Of a stretch of 64,000 nt of DNA, positions 18,440 through 28,734 are shown one piece after another. This DNA is from Photobacterium lipolyticum (GTDB lineage Bacteria; Pseudomonadota; Gammaproteobacteria; Enterobacterales; Vibrionaceae). Each line of letters opens with the position of its first letter. Position 1 is the stretch's first letter. Position numbers and translations under genes: made by a program. The stretch spans positions 81,611-145,610 of the forward strand of contig NZ_PYMC01000012.1 in NCBI RefSeq assembly GCF_003026475.1. Reading direction: 5' to 3'. A model generated the notes under the pieces. It was not told the DNA's origin, made no database searches, and worked only from the letters and a program-made list of their open reading frames with translations.

Positions 18440-20812
18440 ATGAACCTGGAGCGTTCTGAACGCCTTGAAATCCCGGTTCTGCCACTGCGTGATGTGGTGG
18501 TATACCCTCATATGGTGATTCCATTGTTTGTGGGCCGGGAAAAATCAATTCGTTGCCTTGAATCGGCAATGGATAATAATAAACAAGTTCTGCTGGTCGC
18601 TCAGAAAGAAGCGGCCACTGATGAGCCTTCGATTGAAGAATTGTACGATGTCGGTACTGTCGCGACGATCCTTCAGCTGCTGAAGCTGCCTGATGGCACG
18701 GTGAAAGTACTGGTTGAAGGTCAACAGCGAGCAAAAGTTGAACACTTAACCGATGATGAATTCTTCAGTGCTGAAGCTGTGTTTCAGATCACACCGGAAA
18801 TGGACGAGCGCGAGCAGGAAGTTTTGGTTCGCACTGCTATTAACCAGTTTGAAGGCTTCATCAAGCTCAATAAAAAAATTCCGCCAGAAGTATTAACTTC
18901 CCTAAATGGTATCGACGAAGCGGCACGCCTGGCTGATACCATTGCTGCGCATATGCCTCTGAAACTGGCAGACAAGCAGAAAGTACTCGAAATTATTGAT
19001 ATTACAGAACGTTTAGAGTTCTTAATGGCAATGATGGAATCTGAAATCGATCTGCTTCAGGTCGAAAAGCGCATTCGCGGTCGCGTTAAAAAGCAGATGG
19101 AAAAAAGCCAGCGCGAGTACTATTTAAACGAACAGATGAAAGCTATCCAGAAAGAACTGGGTGAGCTTGATGATGCACCAGACGAATTCGAATCTCTCAA
19201 GACGAAAATCGAAGAATCGAAAATGCCTGCAGAGGCTCGTACAAAGACAGAACAAGAGCTGCAGAAGCTTAAGATGATGTCACCGATGTCGGCAGAAGCG
19301 ACCGTTGTACGTGGCTATATCGACTGGATGCTCAGTGTTCCTTGGTACAAGCGTTCAAAGGTGAAGAGAAACCTGGCAAAAGCCGAGGAAGTTCTCAACG
19401 CAGACCATTATGGTCTGGAGCGCGTAAAAGAACGTATTCTGGAATATCTGGCGGTACAGACCCGGATCAATAAGCTAAAAGGCCCGATCCTTTGTCTTGT
19501 CGGTCCTCCTGGCGTAGGTAAGACCTCGCTGGGTCAGTCGATTGCAGCCGCGACGGGCCGTCAATATGTAAGAATGGCGCTGGGCGGCGTGCGTGATGAA
19601 GCTGAAATCCGCGGCCACCGCCGTACCTATATCGGTTCTATGCCGGGCAAGCTCATCCAGAAGATGGCTAAGGTGGCGGTGAAAAACCCACTGTTCCTGT
19701 TAGATGAGATCGATAAGATGTCGTCTGATATGCGTGGTGATCCGGCTTCAGCATTGCTTGAAGTGCTTGATCCCGAGCAAAACAATGCCTTTAACGATCA
19801 CTACCTGGAAGTGGATTACGACCTGTCTGATGTGATGTTCGTGGCGACCTCGAACTCAATGAACATTCCAGGCCCACTGCTTGACCGTATGGAAGTGATC
19901 CGTCTGTCGGGTTATACCGAAGATGAAAAACTGAACATTGCCAAGCGTCACTTGCTGAATAAGCAAATCAAGCGTAATGGGTTGAAAGACGGTGAAATCG
20001 AAGTCGAAGACTCTGCGCTGATTGGGATTATCCGTTACTATACGCGTGAAGCGGGCGTGCGTAATCTTGAGCGTGAAATTTCAAAACTATGCCGTAAAGC
20101 GGTTAAAGAAATTCTGCTGAACAAAGATGTCAAGAAAGTGTCTATTAGCCAGGATAACCTGAAGGATTATTTGGGTGTCCAGCGTTGCGACTATGGCAAA
20201 GCCGATGAAAGTAATCGGATTGGTCAGGTCACAGGACTGGCATGGACAGAAGTCGGCGGCGATTTACTGACCATCGAGACGGAATCGATGCCTGGTAAAG
20301 GTAAGCTTACTTATACCGGCTCATTGGGTGACGTGATGCAGGAGTCGATTCAGGCGGCGATGACCGTTGTCCGCTCTCGTGCTGAGCGGTTAGGGGTTAA
20401 TCCCGACTTCTACGAGAAGCGTGACATCCACGTTCACGTTCCAGAAGGCGCTACGCCGAAAGACGGCCCAAGTGCAGGTATTGCGATGTGTACGGCGCTG
20501 GTTTCGAGCCTGACCGGTAATCCGGTACGTGCTGATGTTGCGATGACCGGTGAGATCACCCTGCGAGGTGAGGTACTGCCGATTGGTGGCTTGAAAGAAA
20601 AACTACTGGCAGCACACCGCGGCGGCATTAAAACGGTACTTATTCCAAAAGAAAACGAACGTGATTTGGAAGAGATCCCAGATAACGTGATCGCTGATTT
20701 GGAAGTTTGTCCGGTTCGTTGGATTGATGAAGTGCTGACAATAGCATTGCAGAACAATCCCACCGGTATCGAGCTGGTAAACGCGCAAAACAGTGACATG
20801 CAGCAAAGTTAA
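18440..20812 (+). CDS. lon: ATP-dependent protease Lon
   Basis: A cytoplasmic AAA+ protease degrading misfolded and regulatory proteins. The protein has 790 residues (E. coli 784). The N-terminal substrate-binding domain starts [20 protein letters not shown]. Walker [10 protein letters not shown] is at about 355-363 and Walker B is [12 protein letters not shown]. The peptidase domain has Ser678 in [10 protein letters not shown] and Lys721 in [12 protein letters not shown] as the catalytic dyad. AGGAAGAGAG precedes the ATG. The gene has its own heat-shock promoter and is followed by a terminator, so it is probably monocistronic. Confidence 0.98.
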   Translation: MNLERSERLEIPVLPLRDVVVYPHMVIPLFVGREKSIRCLESAMDNNKQVLLVAQKEAATDEPSIEELYDVGTVATILQLLKLPDGTVKVLVEGQQRAKVEHLTDDEFFSAEAVFQITPEMDEREQEVLVRTAINQFEGFIKLNKKIPPEVLTSLNGIDEAARLADTIAAHMPLKLADKQKVLEIIDITERLEFLMAMMESEIDLLQVEKRIRGRVKKQMEKSQREYYLNEQMKAIQKELGELDDAPDEFESLKTKIEESKMPAEARTKTEQELQKLKMMSPMSAEATVVRGYIDWMLSVPWYKRSKVKRNLAKAEEVLNADHYGLERVKERILEYLAVQTRINKLKGPILCLVGPPGVGKTSLGQSIAAATGRQYVRMALGGVRDEAEIRGHRRTYIGSMPGKLIQKMAKVAVKNPLFLLDEIDKMSSDMRGDPASALLEVLDPEQNNAFNDHYLEVDYDLSDVMFVATSNSMNIPGPLLDRMEVIRLSGYTEDEKLNIAKRHLLNKQIKRNGLKDGEIEVEDSALIGIIRYYTREAGVRNLEREISKLCRKAVKEILLNKDVKKVSISQDNLKDYLGVQRCDYGKADESNRIGQVTGLAWTEVGGDLLTIETESMPGKGKLTYTGSLGDVMQESIQAAMTVVRSRAERLGVNPDFYEKRDIHVHVPEGATPKDGPSAGIAMCTALVSSLTGNPVRADVAMTGEITLRGEVLPIGGLKEKLLAAHRGGIKTVLIPKENERDLEEIPDNVIADLEVCPVRWIDEVLTIALQNNPTGIELVNAQNSDMQQS

Positions 20813-20818
20813 GTAAAG

Positions 20819-20861
20819 AAAAAACGCTTTCAGGTACAAAAAGCCTTGTCAGCGTTTTTTT
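20819..20861 (+). terminator. Intrinsic terminator after lon
   Basis: AAAAAACGCT (20819-20828) pairs with AGCGTTTTTT (20851-20860), 6 bases after the lon stop, with a 22-base loop that can form a small inner stem (AGGT/GCCT). Confidence 0.75.
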
Positions 20862-21052
20862 GTGTCGCTATAAGTTAGGTCTAATTTTCTGTAAGCTCAA
20901 TAATATCAAGGCTTACACGCTTCATTGGTGTCGCGTGCTGGTATTATTAGAGCCTGATTCAAATTTAATTGTTCGTGGCAAGACCTCGTTCTTGCAGGCA
21001 TTTTTCGTCGATAATGTCTCTTACGGACAATATTCATTGAGGGGATGAAATT

Positions 21053-21325
21053 GTGAATAAAACTCAGTTAGTGGATAAAATTGCTGAAAGTGCTGATATC
21101 TCTAAAGCGTCTGCTGGTCGTGCTTTGGATGCATTTATTGACGCTGTTTCTGACACGTTGAAAACCGGTGATCAGGTTGCGCTTGTTGGTTTTGGTACTT
21201 TCTCAGTACGTGAGCGTGCCGCACGTACGGGCCGTAATCCGCAAACCGGTGAAGAAATCCAAATTGCTGCCGCTAAAGTTCCAGGTTTTAAACCAGGCAA
21301 AGCGCTTAAAGACTCTGTAAACTAA
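21053..21325 (+). CDS. hupB: Nucleoid protein HU-beta
   Basis: A small DNA-bending protein of the nucleoid. It has 90 residues and starts [20 protein letters not shown], like E. coli HU-beta. The DNA-binding arm segment [20 protein letters not shown] and [20 protein letters not shown] match the HU/IHF signature. The start codon is GTG at 21053, as in E. coli hupB, with GAGGGGATG upstream. It lies between lon and ppiD as in other gammaproteobacteria. Confidence 0.97.
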   Translation: MNKTQLVDKIAESADISKASAGRALDAFIDAVSDTLKTGDQVALVGFGTFSVRERAARTGRNPQTGEEIQIAAAKVPGFKPGKALKDSVN

Positions 21326-21457
21326 ATTCTGTAAACAGGATCTTGTAAACACCGGATTTTGTAAACAATAGGGGTATAGCCCTGTGTTTGCGCTGTGATT
21401 CATACAGTTCAAATATCAATGCTGGTTGTTTTTCATAGCTAAGCAGAACTGATGAGG

Positions 21458-21485
21458 GCGCATCAAGGTGATGCGCTTTTTTTCT
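21458..21485 (+). terminator. Intrinsic terminator after hupB
   Basis: GCGCATCA (21458-21465), loop AGG, TGATGCGC (21469-21476), then an eight-base T-run. It lies about 130 bases downstream of the hupB stop. Confidence 0.88.
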
Positions 21486-21594
21486 TTTACTTGTATTTTT
21501 TTGTATCAAGGTGACATTTCGGTGGCCATTACCGCCAGCCGGAGACATCTTCATACTACCATGCCAGCTCGAACAGTAGGAGATACGGCAAATC

Positions 21595-23487
21595 ATGATG
21601 GAGCGATTGCGCGAAGGCGCTAACAGCATTTGGGTTAAGATTATTCTTAGCTTGATTATTTTATCTTTTGTCTTTGCTGGCGTCGGCAGCTACCTTGCCG
21701 GTGGCAGCCAACAAGCTGCAGCAAAGATTGATGGTCAGGAAATCAGCCAAAGCCAATTTGAACAGGCTTATCAGAACGAGCGAAATCGTATGCAGTCACA
21801 GTTAGGTGACTATTTTGCGACGCTTCTGGGCGATCCTGAATACGTTAAACAATTCCGTCAAAGCGTGCTTGACCGCATGGTCAATGACGTTTTAATTGAG
21901 CAGCGTGCGAATGAATTAGGTTTACGCATCAGCGACGAGCAAATTCGTAACGCGATTGTTTCAATGCCTGAATTCCAGCGTGATGGTCAGTTTGATAACG
22001 ACATGTACACGACGCTACTGCGTCGTTCGGGTTTTTCACCGGAGCAATTCGCTGAATACATTCGTACTGATATGCTTCGTCAGCAGTTCCTTACGGCGAT
22101 TCAGGGCAGCGACTTTGCACTGAGCAACGAATTGACGGCTTTGCGTAAGCTAGAAGCACAGCAGCGTGTTATTCGTAGCCTGACATTGGATCTTGCTGAG
22201 TTCACGAAAAATGCAGACATTTCTGAACAAGAAGTCATTGCATTTTATGAGCAGAACCCACAGATGTTCACCCGCCCAGAGCAAGTAAAGGTGGCATACA
22301 TTGAGCTTTCTGGTGATGGTCTGAAAGACAGCATTGAAGTATCAGATGATGATGCTAAAGCTGACTACGCTGATCATAAAGAAAAGTACAGCACAGCTGA
22401 ACAACGCCAGGTAAGTCACATTCTGATACAGGGTGACAGCAGCGAAGCGAAAGCGAAGGCTGATGATGTAATGGCTCAGCTGAAAGCCGGTGCTGATTTC
22501 ACTCAGCTGGCGCAATCTTCTTCTGATGATACTTTCAGTGCGAAAGACGGCGGTAAGCTGGATTGGTTTGAACGTGGAGTGATGGATCCTGCGTTTGAAG
22601 ATGCAGCATTTGCATTGATCAATGAAGGCGATCTTTCTGAAGTCGTGAAATCATCCTTTGGTTACCACATCATCAAATTAGATGCGGTAAAAGCGTCGGT
22701 TGTGAAGCCATTTAGCGATGTTCGTGATGAAATCCTTATGACGCTGCGCGAACAGCGTGCTGCTGAATATTTCTATGATATGCAGACTAAGCTCGCAGAG
22801 ACTGCATTTGAAATGCCGGACTCTCTGGATGATGCTGCAGCAGCGGTGAATGTGGCAGTTCAGCATACTGAATTCTTCTCTCAGCATGATGGGGAAGGTG
22901 TACTGGCTACCCCGGCTGTATTGCAGGCGATATTTAGTGCTGAAGTTCGTGAAGATGGCCTGAATTCAGATGTTATCGAAATTGGTCCTGAGCATGTAGT
23001 GGTTGTACGTGTTGACGATTCACGCGAAGAAGCTGTACTGCCGTTTGCAGAGGTTTCTGCTGCCGTGAAAGCTCAGTTGGCCAGCCAGAAAGGCGAGGTC
23101 AATGCGCAAGCGAAAGCGGATGAAATCATCGCTGCACTTCGCGCGGGCAATGACACGATTCTTGAAACTGAAGGTTTACGTTTCGCTGAAGAGCAAACCA
23201 TTAGCCGCTCAGGTCCAGACCGTATGGTGTCTCAGGTTGTATTTGGTTTATCTAAACCGGCAGAAGGTCAACCTGTTTATGGTATGACGCGTGATACGTC
23301 TGGTAATGTGATGATCATTGCACTTGATAGCGTGATTAACTCTGATGTCGAGCCGGTAGCTGTGGATAGCCAGTTTGCCACGCAGATAGAGCAGATGAAC
23401 GCTCAGCAAGATACAATGGCAACACTGCAAGTGCTTCGCGCTACTGCAGAGGTTAGTTACCCATTACTGGAAACACCTGCCAACTAA
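21595..23487 (+). CDS. ppiD: Periplasmic folding chaperone PpiD
   Basis: An inner-membrane-anchored periplasmic chaperone near the Sec translocon. It has 630 residues (E. coli 623). One transmembrane helix lies at about 15-35 (IILSLIILSFVFAGVGSYLA), followed by SurA-like N-terminal helices and a parvulin domain at about 265-365 (RQVSHILIQGDSS, KDGGKLDWFERGVM, SSFGYHIIKL). The C-terminal half is helical. The ATG ATG pair at 21595/21598 leaves the exact start open by one residue. It has its own spacing from hupB (terminator between) and a terminator behind. Confidence 0.95.
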   Translation: MMERLREGANSIWVKIILSLIILSFVFAGVGSYLAGGSQQAAAKIDGQEISQSQFEQAYQNERNRMQSQLGDYFATLLGDPEYVKQFRQSVLDRMVNDVLIEQRANELGLRISDEQIRNAIVSMPEFQRDGQFDNDMYTTLLRRSGFSPEQFAEYIRTDMLRQQFLTAIQGSDFALSNELTALRKLEAQQRVIRSLTLDLAEFTKNADISEQEVIAFYEQNPQMFTRPEQVKVAYIELSGDGLKDSIEVSDDDAKADYADHKEKYSTAEQRQVSHILIQGDSSEAKAKADDVMAQLKAGADFTQLAQSSSDDTFSAKDGGKLDWFERGVMDPAFEDAAFALINEGDLSEVVKSSFGYHIIKLDAVKASVVKPFSDVRDEILMTLREQRAAEYFYDMQTKLAETAFEMPDSLDDAAAAVNVAVQHTEFFSQHDGEGVLATPAVLQAIFSAEVREDGLNSDVIEIGPEHVVVVRVDDSREEAVLPFAEVSAAVKAQLASQKGEVNAQAKADEIIAALRAGNDTILETEGLRFAEEQTISRSGPDRMVSQVVFGLSKPAEGQPVYGMTRDTSGNVMIIALDSVINSDVEPVAVDSQFATQIEQMNAQQDTMATLQVLRATAEVSYPLLETPAN

Positions 23488-23508
23488 TTGAAATTTATAT
23501 TTCTGTTA

Positions 23509-23539
23509 ACGGGCCGCCTTTGTGCGGCCCGTCTTTTTT
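23509..23539 (+). terminator. Intrinsic terminator after ppiD
   Basis: ACGGGCCGC (23509-23517) pairs perfectly with GCGGCCCGT (23524-23532), followed by CTTTTTT. It lies 21 bases after the ppiD stop. Confidence 0.92.
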
Positions 23540-23625
23540 CTGATAATTAATGTCATTTTGTACTTTTCCATTATCTTTCTATCGTTATGCTGCATTTATT
23601 ACATAAGTGTATTAAGAGGAAGATG

Positions 23626-23913
23626 ATGAAAAACATAGTGAAAGCGGTAGTGTTTTGCGCGGCAGTCGTGTTTGCCCCCATGGGGTCGGCTGCAGGTGGT
23701 GAGCACGAAGGTATTGAGATTACTGTTAATATTAATCAGGCGAATGCCGAAGAGCTAGATAAATTGCTGATAGGCATCGGGCCGGAAAAAGCGGATAATA
23801 TTATAGCTTACCGTGAGGCCAATGGTAATTTTGAAACCGCAGATGATTTGCAACTGGTCAAAGGAATTGGTGCCTCGACCGTTGAAAAAAACCGTCAGCG
23901 TATCAAGCTGTAG
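23626..23913 (+). CDS. ComEA-like helix-hairpin-helix protein
   Basis: A 95-residue secreted or periplasmic DNA-binding protein. The signal peptide is about the first 23 residues (MKNIVKAVVFCAAVVFAPMG, cleavage near SAAG). It is followed by two helix-hairpin-helix motifs: VNINQANAEELDKLLIGIGP and LQLVKGIGASTVEKNRQRI. In Vibrio, periplasmic ComEA pulls DNA through the outer membrane during natural transformation, and small HhH proteins behind ppiD are common in this group. That this copy is the competence ComEA is likely but not proven by sequence. The start at 23626 is preferred over 23623 because AGAGGA ends only 2 bases before the latter. Confidence 0.85.
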   Translation: MKNIVKAVVFCAAVVFAPMGSAAGGEHEGIEITVNINQANAEELDKLLIGIGPEKADNIIAYREANGNFETADDLQLVKGIGASTVEKNRQRIKL

Positions 23914-23941
23914 TAGGCAATACTAATAAGTGGTATAAGCA

Positions 23942-23971
23942 TGAAGGAGCGTAGTTTGAGGTACTCCTTCA
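23942..23971. terminator. Stem-loop between comEA-like and rhombosortase genes
   Basis: TGAAGGAG (23942-23949) pairs with CTCCTTCA (23964-23971). It lies between two convergent genes and could act in either direction. No T-run follows, so confidence is limited. Confidence 0.45.
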
Positions 23972-23987
23972 GTTACCCCGATTGGTA

Positions 23988-24527
23988 TTACTTATGGCGC
24001 TGAGTATAGCCTGCAATCAGACCCGAAACCGCCCCAATCAAATGGGCTTCAATTGCCACTCGCGCGCCGATTAATGCCGCTGAGCTAGTCGACCCTCCAT
24101 AGTATTGCTCCCAGCCTATTTTTAGAACCAGACCAGCTAATAACAGCCAGCCTCCTTTGGTTTGAGTACGGATATCTCTTACCGCTCCCCATGCAAATAA
24201 GCCATGAAGGACGCCTGACAAACCGGCATACCATTGGATGTCAGTAGCCAATATTCCGACACCAATAACGACAGAAAGGAAAAGAATAAGGGCGGTATAA
24301 CCCCTTGCAGTGAAATGGCTGCGGAAGATGAAAGTGATAATAATCAGCGCCAAGCAGTTCATTAACATGTGTGGCCAATTGGTATGGGTGAGATTTCCTG
24401 TTAGGATCCGCCATATTTCGCCGTGTGCAATGGCCTCACGATCCCAGGCTATCCAAGACTGGGTAACCGGCCATTGTGTTAGAAAGCAGAGACTGATGGC
24501 GATAACTAAATAAGTACGAATAGACAA
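23988..24527 (-). CDS. rrtA: Rhombosortase (rhomboid-family intramembrane protease)
   Basis: A 179-residue multi-spanning inner-membrane protein of the rhomboid family, in the small subgroup called rhombosortase that processes proteins with a GlyGly-CTERM tail. Visible signatures are NLTHTNWPHMLMN (conserved rhomboid loop), the catalytic serine in YAGLSGVLHGLFAWGA and the catalytic His in VAIEAHLIGAVSGL. I place the start at TTG 24527 because GAGG lies 6 bases upstream of it and the first TM helix follows directly (RTYLVIAISLCFL). The frame is open further upstream but there it lies antisense to tapT. The two divergent starts are only 10 bases apart. No GlyGly-CTERM substrate is visible in the window. 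Confidence 0.85.
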   Translation of the reverse strand: MSIRTYLVIAISLCFLTQWPVTQSWIAWDREAIAHGEIWRILTGNLTHTNWPHMLMNCLALIIITFIFRSHFTARGYTALILFLSVVIGVGILATDIQWYAGLSGVLHGLFAWGAVRDIRTQTKGGWLLLAGLVLKIGWEQYYGGSTSSAALIGARVAIEAHLIGAVSGLIAGYTQRHK

Positions 24528-24537
24528 GGCAACCTCA

Positions 24538-25170
24538 ATGAGCCGATATTGTGAACAGTGCGGAAAGGCGAAAAAAGCCTGCATCTGTCGCTGGATCCAA
24601 GTTATTGATGCTAAAACTGAACTGTGGATTTTACAACACCCTTCTGAACTTAATCGGGCGATTGGTACTGCGCGGATATTAACCCTGTCATTACCCAATG
24701 CCCGGTTATGGGTCGGTGAAGACTTTTCTCTGCATGATGAGTTAAATATGTTGCTTGCAGAATCTGGTCGAGAAATCTTTCTGGTTTACCCCGGCGAAAG
24801 CTCGGTACCGATTTCCAGCCTAGCTTCGACTAACATAGCTTCGACGAGCCCGGTAAAAGGGATAACCCGAACGCTGATCCTGCTGGATGGTACCTGGAAG
24901 AAGGCCTATAAAATGTGGCAGCTTTCAACGAACTTGCATCATTTGCCAACGGTAAACCTGGATAATGTAGAAAGCGGTAATTACCGGATACGTAAATCTC
25001 CGAAAGAACAAGGGGTATCAACAGTTGAAGCCGGCTACCTGGCATTGACGGCATTAGAGAGCCACCCTGAGACGTTCGCGCCGCTGCTTGATGTCTTTAA
25101 TCAGATGATTGATTTTCAAATCCAGCAGATGCCTGCGGGGATCTACGAGAAGCACTACGGTGAAAAGTAG
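24538..25170 (+). CDS. tapT: DTW-domain tRNA-uridine aminocarboxypropyltransferase
   Basis: A cytoplasmic enzyme that transfers the aminocarboxypropyl group of SAM to tRNA uridine 47 (acp3U47), homologous to E. coli TapT/YfiP. It has 210 residues. The N-terminal cysteines CEQCGKAKKACIC suggest a metal site. The DTW family motif appears as LDGTWKKAYKM (about 118-128), followed by YRIRKSPKEQGVSTVEA. Its start is 10 bases from the divergent rrtA start, so both ribosome sites are packed between the genes. It converges on dgt across a repeat-rich gap. Confidence 0.87.
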   Translation: MSRYCEQCGKAKKACICRWIQVIDAKTELWILQHPSELNRAIGTARILTLSLPNARLWVGEDFSLHDELNMLLAESGREIFLVYPGESSVPISSLASTNIASTSPVKGITRTLILLDGTWKKAYKMWQLSTNLHHLPTVNLDNVESGNYRIRKSPKEQGVSTVEAGYLALTALESHPETFAPLLDVFNQMIDFQIQQMPAGIYEKHYGEK

Positions 25171-25454
25171 GGGGAGGGTTCGAGTTTCGAGTTCCTAGAA
25201 GCGAGTGGCTAGGAAGAGCGGGAAATGCAGGCCTATGTTCTAATGGTTCTACTATTGCGTCATTCCGTAAAATGAGGAACGAATTTATACGGAATCTAAG
25301 GATCACACGGCTAGAACTGGATCCCGGATATCTCGTACCTCGATTCCGGGATAACGTTGTAGTTGAGTTCTAAACTTCGTTGTTTCGAGGTCAAATTCAA
25401 ACTCTGGGGACAGCTTTTCCTCGTTTCTAGTCATCTAGATACTCGTACCTGCGG
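25171..25454. repeat. Composite repeat region at the tapT/dgt convergent junction
   Basis: No gene here. The start has heptamer-type motifs (TTCGAGTTTCGAGTTCCTAGAAGCGAGTGG) and the end has TTTCTAGTCATCTAGATACTCGTACC. In between are two hairpins. ATTCCGTA (25262-25269) pairs with TACGGAAT (25288-25295). ATCCCGGA (25321-25328) pairs with TCCGGGAT (25345-25352), and the loop of this one contains TCTCGTACCTCGAT. The region looks like layered intergenic repeat insertions. Confidence 0.55.
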
Positions 25455-26822
25455 TTAAAACCCATGCCCCTCGTTTCCTAGCGAAACCGCAGTGGTCGGC
25501 TGGAAAAGGGTGCTGTATAGCCGCTGGGAAAAGCCGTCTGTCATGCCGGAAATGTAGTCGGCAATGATCCGGTGCTCGTTATTTCCCTGATTCACAGCTT
25601 GCAGCCAGCGCTCGCGGGTATTGGCAGGCAGCAGCCGTTCCGGATCGGAGGCAAAGGCTTCGAACAATTCCATCACTAATTGCTGGCCCTTGTATTCCAA
25701 TAGCTGGATTTCAGGCTTCTTCACTACGTATTCGCTGACAAAGTGTTTCAATACTGCGAGTACGCGCTCCATCGGTTCAGTTAAATAGGCATTCCATTTC
25801 AGCAGGGGCTCTTCAAAACTATGGAGACCGTCTTGAATGGTCGGGCCGATCTGAATCGATGTCAGCAGGGCGTTCACCATCGCACCGATTGCATCCTTTC
25901 GTTGATAATGGGTGCCAAACAACTGTTGACTGAGTTCAGTGGTTCGTTCTTCAAGCCAGGGTTCACCGCAGTCAGCGAGTTTACTTGCAACGGCATCGTG
26001 CCACTGTTCACGATTGACAATGCCCATCACAATGGCATCTTCCAGATCGTGCACCCCATAGGCGATGTCGTCTGCCAGCTCCATGATCGAACAATCCAGC
26101 GATTTAAAGCGTGTTTTCTGGTGTTCTCCGGGGGAGGTTCGCTCACTGCGCATCTGACCGAATAGGGCTTTGTCCTGCGCGGATAATGGTGCTAAAACCC
26201 AGTTGAACACGTCACGGTCATCGTTATAAACCCCTTTGGCCGGGTGCCAGTCTTTGGCCTTAAGATGGCGGAAGTTACTGACTTCGGTAGGCAGTTCTAT
26301 GGCTCGGGTCTGGCTGATAAAGGCCGGGTACTTGAGTAAACCGAGCAGGCTGCGGCGCGCGAGGTTCATACCAAAGTGTTCGGTATAAGGTTCCAGTAAG
26401 GCCACAATACGGAATGTCTGGGCATTGCCTTCAAACCCACCGTGATGGCGCATCATGTAATTCAGGGCGACTTCGCCACCATGACCAAAAGGCGGATGGC
26501 CGATGTCATGGGCCAGGCACAGGCTTTCCATTAAGCTGCTCGTCGGCAGCAAACCCCGAAACTGCGGCTGTTTAATTTTGAGTTGGGCAACAATGCCAGT
26601 GCCGATTTGTGACGCTTCCAGTGAATGGGTCAGCCGGGTACGGTAAAAGTCATGATGGCCGGCCCCGTGCACTTGTGTTTTTGCCTGCAGACGTCGAAAG
26701 GCTGCGGAGTGAAGAATGCGAGCCCGATCCCGCTGATATACAGAGCGGTGATCATTGCGACGCATTTTCTGCTCATTACTTTTTCGCTGTTCCCAGTCGG
26801 GGGTCAGGGCAAATTTTGTCAT
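25455..26822 (-). CDS. Deoxyguanosinetriphosphate triphosphohydrolase-like protein
   Basis: A 455-residue cytoplasmic HD-superfamily dNTP triphosphohydrolase. N-terminal signature: [26 protein letters not shown]. The HD metal-binding residues are in [11 protein letters not shown] (His at about 66) and [15 protein letters not shown] (His-Asp at about 107-108); a downstream [12 protein letters not shown] supplies the last Asp. Members hydrolyse dGTP or other dNTPs to nucleoside and triphosphate. This is the shorter family (dGTPase-like), so substrate range is uncertain. The ATG overlaps the yfbR stop in the sequence TAATG, indicating coupled translation of the two nucleotide-pool enzymes. Confidence 0.9.
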   Translation of the reverse strand: MTKFALTPDWEQRKSNEQKMRRNDHRSVYQRDRARILHSAAFRRLQAKTQVHGAGHHDFYRTRLTHSLEASQIGTGIVAQLKIKQPQFRGLLPTSSLMESLCLAHDIGHPPFGHGGEVALNYMMRHHGGFEGNAQTFRIVALLEPYTEHFGMNLARRSLLGLLKYPAFISQTRAIELPTEVSNFRHLKAKDWHPAKGVYNDDRDVFNWVLAPLSAQDKALFGQMRSERTSPGEHQKTRFKSLDCSIMELADDIAYGVHDLEDAIVMGIVNREQWHDAVASKLADCGEPWLEERTTELSQQLFGTHYQRKDAIGAMVNALLTSIQIGPTIQDGLHSFEEPLLKWNAYLTEPMERVLAVLKHFVSEYVVKKPEIQLLEYKGQQLVMELFEAFASDPERLLPANTRERWLQAVNQGNNEHRIIADYISGMTDGFSQRLYSTLFQPTTAVSLGNEGHGF

Positions 26823-27406
26823 TAACTGATGTCATCCAGTGTTAGATTAAAACTATCGACAAAAGTCGTTAGAAAGTATTCCATCTCAGGGCTAGAGCGG
26901 TCGGCTAACGTTTTTTCTAACCGTTTTTTCGCTTGGGTAAACTCATGGTTACCCGCATTGAGCTCTTCGAGGCATTTCAGGTAAGCACACAGTGAATCTG
27001 CCTGTTTGACGATAGCATAGTCACCCTGATCGATAGCCTGGCTGTCTAATAGCGGGGCATAATCCTCGCGGAACTCTTCTGGTAGCATCGAGACCAGCTT
27101 CTGCTCTGCGGCAAGTTCTATCTTTTTGTACTCTTCAGCAATGGCCGGGTTGTAGTATTTAATCGGGGTCGGCATATCGCCAGTTAAGACCTCACTGGTA
27201 TCGTGAAACATGCCGAGCAGAGCAATACGCTCAGGGTTAACATGACCGCCGAACTTACGGTTTTTAATCAAAGCCAGGGCGTGAGCGACAAATGCAACCT
27301 GCAGGCTATGCTCAGAAATATTTTCGGTAGAGACACAACGCATCAACGGCCAGCGTTGAATGAGGTTCATGCGAGCGAGGTGAGCAAAAAAATGACTTTT
27401 TTCCAT
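26822..27406 (-). CDS. yfbR: 5'-deoxynucleotidase YfbR
   Basis: A cytoplasmic HD-domain phosphohydrolase that dephosphorylates deoxynucleoside 5'-monophosphates. It has 194 residues. The metal and catalytic residues match E. coli YfbR in position: His33 in [14 protein letters not shown], and His68-Asp69 in [13 protein letters not shown] with [11 protein letters not shown]. It sits upstream of the dGTPase gene with a one-base overlap and downstream of alaA (113-base gap), the same neighbours as E. coli yfbR/alaA. The pair would clear excess dNTPs and dNMPs. Confidence 0.94.
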   Translation of the reverse strand: MEKSHFFAHLARMNLIQRWPLMRCVSTENISEHSLQVAFVAHALALIKNRKFGGHVNPERIALLGMFHDTSEVLTGDMPTPIKYYNPAIAEEYKKIELAAEQKLVSMLPEEFREDYAPLLDSQAIDQGDYAIVKQADSLCAYLKCLEELNAGNHEFTQAKKRLEKTLADRSSPEMEYFLTTFVDSFNLTLDDIS

Positions 27407-27519
27407 AACGATACTTCTTCGCAGCTAGGGGCAAGATTGATTTAAAGGTAACAGAAATAGCGATGAGGTAAACAAAAGCCCCAATAAAACTGAGGCTTGA
27501 GTTGGAAGCTTGGCGGTAA

Positions 27520-28734
27520 TTACTGACGGTAGCTGTGTAAGAAGCGCTCCAGGCGGCCAATGGCAATCTCAAGATCATCAACACGTGGCAGCGTGACAAT
27601 GCGGAAATGGTCCGGTTTTTTCCAGTTAAAACCCGTACCGTGAACGATTAATACTTTCTCCTGCTGCAGAAAATCCAGCGCCATACGCTCGTCGTTCACA
27701 ATATTGAATTTCTTAGAATCAAGCTTAGGAAAAAGGTATAAGGCTCCCTTGGGTTTGACACATGAAACCCCCGGGATCTGAGTGATCATCTCATAGGCTT
27801 TGTTTCGTTGTTCAAGCAGACGGCCGCCGGGCAGGATCAGCTCGTTAATACTTTGATAGCCCCCAAGCGCGGTCTGGATTGCATGCTGCATCGGAACATT
27901 GGCGCATAAACGCATGGATGCGAGCATATCCAGCCCGTCAATATAATCCTTAGCGAGATGCTTAGGGCCAGACAGCACCATCCAGCCTGCGCGGAAGCCA
28001 CAGACGCGATATGACTTTGACAGCCCGTTAAAGGTGACGCAGAACACATCTTCTGCCAGCGGGGCAATAGAGGTATGTTGTGCCCCTTCATATAAGATTT
28101 TGTCGTAGATCTCATCGGCGAAAATAATCAAATTATGCTTGCGGGCAATTTCTACCACTTCAAGCAGAAAATCACGACTATAAACGGCACCGGTTGGGTT
28201 GTTCGGATTGATCAATACTATTCCGCGGGTATTGGGGGTGATTTTCTTTTTAATATCGTCGAGATCTGGATACCAATCCGACGACTCATCACAAATGTAA
28301 TGAACCGCGTTGCCGCCTGACAGAGATACCGCCGCGGTCCACAGCGGGTAGTCGGGGGAGGGGATGAGGATTTCATCGTTGTTATCTAACAGTGCTTGCA
28401 TTGTCATCACAATCAGCTCTGAAACGCCGTTACCGATATAGACATCCTCTACATCGATATCAAGCAGCCCGCGTTTTTGATAATGCTGCACAATGGCTTT
28501 ACGAGCAGGATAAATGCCTTTTGAGTCACAATAGCCTTGTGAGGTCGGTAGGTTTCGGATCACATCGACCAGGATCTCATCGGGTGCATCAAAGCCGAAC
28601 GGGGCAGGATTACCGATATTTAGCTTTAAAATTTTATGACCTTCTTCTTCCATGCGCTTGGCATGTTTAAGAACGGGGCCACGTATGTCATAACAAACAT
28701 TATTCAGCTTGGAGGACATCCCGATATTGTGCAT
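27520..28734 (-). CDS. alaA: Glutamate-pyruvate aminotransferase AlaA
   Basis: A PLP-dependent class I/II aminotransferase making alanine from pyruvate and glutamate. It has 404 residues, close to E. coli AlaA (405). SSKLNNVCYDIRGPVLKHA near the N-terminus, NIGNPAPFGFDAPDEI, INPNNPTGAVYS, FADEIYDKILY and the PLP lysine in FNGLSKSYRVCGFRAGW are all present. The start is the ATG at 28734, behind GCAGGTTAAC; the frame is open 12 codons further upstream without family similarity. It is separated from the divergent menF by about 230 bases. Confidence 0.95.
   Translation of the reverse strand: MHNIGMSSKLNNVCYDIRGPVLKHAKRMEEEGHKILKLNIGNPAPFGFDAPDEILVDVIRNLPTSQGYCDSKGIYPARKAIVQHYQKRGLLDIDVEDVYIGNGVSELIVMTMQALLDNNDEILIPSPDYPLWTAAVSLSGGNAVHYICDESSDWYPDLDDIKKKITPNTRGIVLINPNNPTGAVYSRDFLLEVVEIARKHNLIIFADEIYDKILYEGAQHTSIAPLAEDVFCVTFNGLSKSYRVCGFRAGWMVLSGPKHLAKDYIDGLDMLASMRLCANVPMQHAIQTALGGYQSINELILPGGRLLEQRNKAYEMITQIPGVSCVKPKGALYLFPKLDSKKFNIVNDERMALDFLQQEKVLIVHGTGFNWKKPDHFRIVTLPRVDDLEIAIGRLERFLHSYRQ

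Noticed and set aside
24528..24698. 57-codon upstream extension of the rhombosortase
   Set aside because: It is antisense to tapT and precedes the first membrane helix; TTG 24527 with GAGG explains the start.
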